Below are positions 41,505 to 43,774 of a stretch of 43,774 nucleotides of DNA, piece after piece. Position 1 is the stretch's first letter; the number at the start of each line of letters is the position of its first letter. The notes under the pieces were generated by a model. The model was not told the origin of the DNA. It ran no database searches and saw only the letters and a program-made list of their open reading frames with translations. Made by a program: the position numbers and the translations under genes. This DNA comes from an uncultured Lachnoclostridium sp. (GTDB lineage: Bacteria > Bacillota > Clostridia > Lachnospirales > Lachnospiraceae): NCBI GenBank assembly GCA_946415315.1, contig CAMKRZ010000025.1, forward strand, positions 1 to 43,774, read 5' to 3'.

Positions 41505-42476
41505 TCAGTATCCTCTCGGTGCTATCGAAGCAACATCCATCTCGTCGCTGAACACTGCCTCATCAGGGTGGATCTCCTCCTGCACGCTCTCCCCGTTCTT
41601 GAGCTTGATCGCGGTCTCCATAAGCTCCTTGCCGAGCTTTGGCGTGCACTCCACCACACAGTTGATCTTGCCCTCTTTCAGCACATCGATGGCTTCCTGT
41701 CCGCCGTCGATGGAAATGATGATCATATCCTTGCCGGGGGCAAATCCTGCCTTCTCGATCTCCGGCAGCGCTCCGATGGTCATCTCATCGTTGTGAGAGA
41801 ACACCACATCGATCGTATCGCCGTATTTTTCGAGAAAATACCGCATGCACTCCGCCCCGCGGCTCTTCAGGAAATCGCCGTCGATGCTCTCCAGCACGGT
41901 CATGCGCGGATCATCCCTGATGGTGTCCTGAAAACCGGCCTTGCGCCGGCGCATGGGGGTGGAATTTTCCGTTCCCGTGATCTCCACGATGTTGATCTGA
42001 TCCATTCCGAGGGCGTCCGCCTTGCGGATGAGGTATTCCGCGGCCATGACTCCCTCCCGGTAGAAATCCGCGCCGATCAGGCATGTTGTGAGCCCCGATT
42101 TCTCGGTGTTGATGTTGCGGTCCACAAGGATCACCGGGATCCCCGCCTCCCTCGCTTCCTCGAGCACGTTGTCCCACCCCTCCTCGACAACCGGGGAGAA
42201 GGCGATGACATCCACCTTGTACGCGATGAACCGCCGGATGGCCGCTATCTGGTTTTCCTGCTTCTGATTGGCGTTCTCAAACATCAGGCCGACTCCGTAG
42301 TTTTCCGCCTGATCGCGTATATCCTTCGTATTTCCGATGCGCCACGCACTCTCGCTGCCGATCTGGCTGAACCCGAGCACCAGCCCGGGATCGCGGGTTT
42401 CATCCTCGCCTTTGGAGCACCCTGTCGACACTGTCATCATGATAATGCATAGAATACACAGTATTTTTCGAATCAT
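41505..42476 (-). CDS. Sugar-binding sensor lipoprotein (YtfQ paralogue)
   Basis: A 323-residue periplasmic-binding-protein-like lipoprotein, with lipobox VSTGC (Cys about 20). It shares the YtfQ plan: LVLGFSQIGSESAWRIGNT at the start, DVIAFSPVVEEGWDNVLEEA, IPVILVDRNINTE, and VVFSHNDEMTIGAL. A transport operon elsewhere in the locus has its own binding protein, and this gene is joined to a YesM kinase and YesN regulator. The likely role is therefore signal reception, as in three-component sugar sensors such as XylFII-LytS. I start at ATG 42476 with GGAG upstream; a frame from 42512 lacks a signal sequence at its N terminus. Confidence 0.87.
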   Translation of the reverse strand: MIRKILCILCIIMMTVSTGCSKGEDETRDPGLVLGFSQIGSESAWRIGNTKDIRDQAENYGVGLMFENANQKQENQIAAIRRFIAYKVDVIAFSPVVEEGWDNVLEEAREAGIPVILVDRNINTEKSGLTTCLIGADFYREGVMAAEYLIRKADALGMDQINIVEITGTENSTPMRRRKAGFQDTIRDDPRMTVLESIDGDFLKSRGAECMRYFLEKYGDTIDVVFSHNDEMTIGALPEIEKAGFAPGKDMIIISIDGGQEAIDVLKEGKINCVVECTPKLGKELMETAIKLKNGESVQEEIHPDEAVFSDEMDVASIAPRGY

Positions 42477-42568
42477 ACCTTTCTCCGTTTCTTGCCTCCC
42501 GCACGTCGTCATGACCGGATTACGCTGACCGGGCGGTTGCGGGACATTTCCCGATCGGGCCGGCTGCG

Positions 42569-43009
42569 CTACTCTACCAGCTCCAGTCCGAGTTCATGCA
42601 GTTTCATATTAATGTCATCGACGGAACAATTGCCGTTGTTGATGTGGAAAATGATCACCGCGTCCGCGGCATCTCTCGGATACAGTTTCCGCAGCCCGGC
42701 GATCTCCAGCGCCCTCTGCGTCTCCGGAAGAGTCATCCGGCAGCCGAGGCAGAGAGCCACGATCTTCATCCGCGCCGGATGCTTCTTCGTCCCGTTAAGG
42801 ATCTGATAAGCGTAGGCGGGTGCAAGATTGCTCTCACGCACAACATCGGCCGCCTCCAGCTGTTTCTTCGCAATGATGTAATTAAAATACCCCTGGATCG
42901 TCAGGTCATCGCCCGATTTTCCGAGGCTCTCGAGATACTCCCGAAGTCCCCGATCACCGCTTGTTTCACCGAGAATCCTGTCCAATTGTTCCGTAGTTTT
43001 ATCGTACAT
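42569..43009 (-). CDS. Small HTH-like (XRE-type) protein, paralogue of the divergent gene
   Basis: A 146-residue helical protein. The middle part LEAADVVRESNLAPAYAYQI and LNGTKKHPARMKIVALCLGC has the spacing of an XRE-type helix-turn-helix, followed by MTLPETQRALEIAGLRKLYP, an RDAADAVIIFHINNGN segment and a C-terminal helix (VDDINMKLHELG). Small proteins of this type occur near Ser/Thr kinase genes in Lachnospiraceae, from my recollection of that family. AGGAG precedes ATG 43009. Its stop is 92 bp upstream of the sensor lipoprotein gene on the same strand with no clear terminator, so it may share that transcript. Confidence 0.65.
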   Translation of the reverse strand: MYDKTTEQLDRILGETSGDRGLREYLESLGKSGDDLTIQGYFNYIIAKKQLEAADVVRESNLAPAYAYQILNGTKKHPARMKIVALCLGCRMTLPETQRALEIAGLRKLYPRDAADAVIIFHINNGNCSVDDINMKLHELGLELVE

Positions 43010-43140
43010 CACTGACTCCTTGAAAAGAATGCTGTTGGCATAACAACCACAAGGCTTACGCCAATATGATAATCAATGGGGACGGACAGAATGCAACACC
43101 GTTTCCGGGAACGATTCTGCATGAGTTACGGAGGGGGAAT

Positions 43141-43581
43141 ATGAACGAACTGCCCGCGGACGAACTGTATGAGGCTCTGAGCCGGGTTCGCAACGAGGAA
43201 GAACTGAACGACTACCTTGCGGAAATCCGCAAGCGGGAACACGAGCTGTCACTGAGCAACTATCTGAATACCGTTATGCATGCCAAGGAGCTTTCTCTGC
43301 GAAACGTTGTGCTGGAAAGCGGCCTTGAGCAGCACTATGCCTATCAGATCATCAACGGCAACAAACTCAATCCCTCCCGGATCAAAGTGATTGCCCTGTG
43401 TATCTCCTGCCACATGACAGTTGCCGAGACGCAGCATGCCCTTGTAATCTCGCGTCAGGGAATCCTCTGTCCATATGACATTTTCGACGTGATAATTATG
43501 TATCACTTGAACCGCGAAAACTGGTCCGTCTACTCCATCAACGAGAATCTCCACGCCGAAGGCCTGCCAATCATCGAGTAG
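43141..43581 (+). CDS. Small HTH-like (XRE-type) protein, paralogue of the divergent gene
   Basis: A 146-residue protein similar along its length to the divergently encoded one. Shared blocks are NVVLESGLEQHYAYQIINGN, NPSRIKVIALCISCHMTVAE, TQHALV, then DVIIMYHLNRENWSVYSIN and a final GLPIIE. In place of LYPRD it has LCPYD. I start at ATG 43141 with GGAGGGGG upstream; an in-frame ATG at 43066 adds 25 residues that overlap the divergent control region. The gap 43013-43140 must carry both promoters. The 193 bp after the gene show only small A/T-rich inverted repeats. Confidence 0.65.
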   Translation: MNELPADELYEALSRVRNEEELNDYLAEIRKREHELSLSNYLNTVMHAKELSLRNVVLESGLEQHYAYQIINGNKLNPSRIKVIALCISCHMTVAETQHALVISRQGILCPYDIFDVIIMYHLNRENWSVYSINENLHAEGLPIIE

Positions 43582-43774
43582 CCTGCCCGGCAAATTTAAG
43601 GCACTTGCCTCATTCAAAAGCCAAGGCTTTACTTCTGCTGATTGTGTCCTTTTATTTTAACATGCAACGATATAGAAGTAAACTGCACATTTATCCGAAC
43701 AACAAAGGGGCGTCAATTTTGATCAGCCCTCTGTCAAGTAGACAGGTCAAATAATTAAATAATAGTTACAGATA

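Noticed and set aside
43582-43774. Possible terminator or mobile-element end after the last gene
   Set aside because: Only weak A/T-rich inverted repeats such as AAAGCC-A-AGGCTTT are present, without a T run, and the window ends here.

Overview
The window looks like a chromosomal segment of a Gram-positive anaerobe of the class Clostridia, most plausibly Lachnospiraceae or a close relative. This is inferred from strong AGGAGG-type ribosome binding sites, sigma-A promoters, YesM/YesN-type two-component pairs, a 2-hydroxyacyl-CoA dehydratase-type cysteine protein, small Ser/Thr kinases, and a base composition that looks moderately GC-rich by eye. No rRNA, tRNA, CRISPR array, phage or intact insertion sequence was seen.

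Layout. (1) 0-7.6 kb is an accessory stretch, all on the minus strand, of short mostly single-gene units: DinB-like, DUF3795, a MarR-flavodoxin pair with a clear promoter/operator, a decayed secreted-protein gene, four GNAT acetyltransferases, an HGS-motif protein, DUF402 and a CHAP amidase. Small intergenic repeats occur among them. (2) 7.7-12.5 kb carries three radical SAM genes, a lipoprotein gene, and two broken genes. (3) 12.6-18.0 kb is a purine block, guaA, purB and an in-frame purA-purC fusion. It brings together both aspartate-adding ligases and the lyase that acts on both of their products. (4) 18.2-23.5 kb has an antitoxin remnant, a BspA-type leucine-rich-repeat protein, an ABC exporter and a 929-bp gene-free region. 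That region holds two tandem copies of a putative small RNA, each behind a Spo0A-box-like promoter; beyond it lies a stand-alone HgdB/DUF2229-type protein. (5) 23.7-31.6 kb has upp, an ABC export operon with its own histidine kinase and NarL-type regulator, and a divergent ABC exporter. (6) 31.6-33.7 kb has a membrane-anchored protein kinase and a zinc-ribbon membrane protein. (7) 34.0-42.5 kb is a complete sugar uptake and sensing locus: a YtfQ-RT-YjfF-type ABC importer plus a sensor lipoprotein, YesM kinase and YesN regulator, with helically spaced repeats upstream of the importer. (8) 42.6-43.6 kb is a divergent pair of paralogous small HTH-like proteins.

The observations most worth following are the tandem Spo0A-box small RNAs, the purA-purC fusion, the strong excess of the octamer GGAAAATG on both strands across the window, and the three-component sugar sensor with candidate operators. 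Frameshifts, several next to homopolymers, occur only in orphan genes. That suggests decay, but assembly errors cannot be excluded from the sequence alone.
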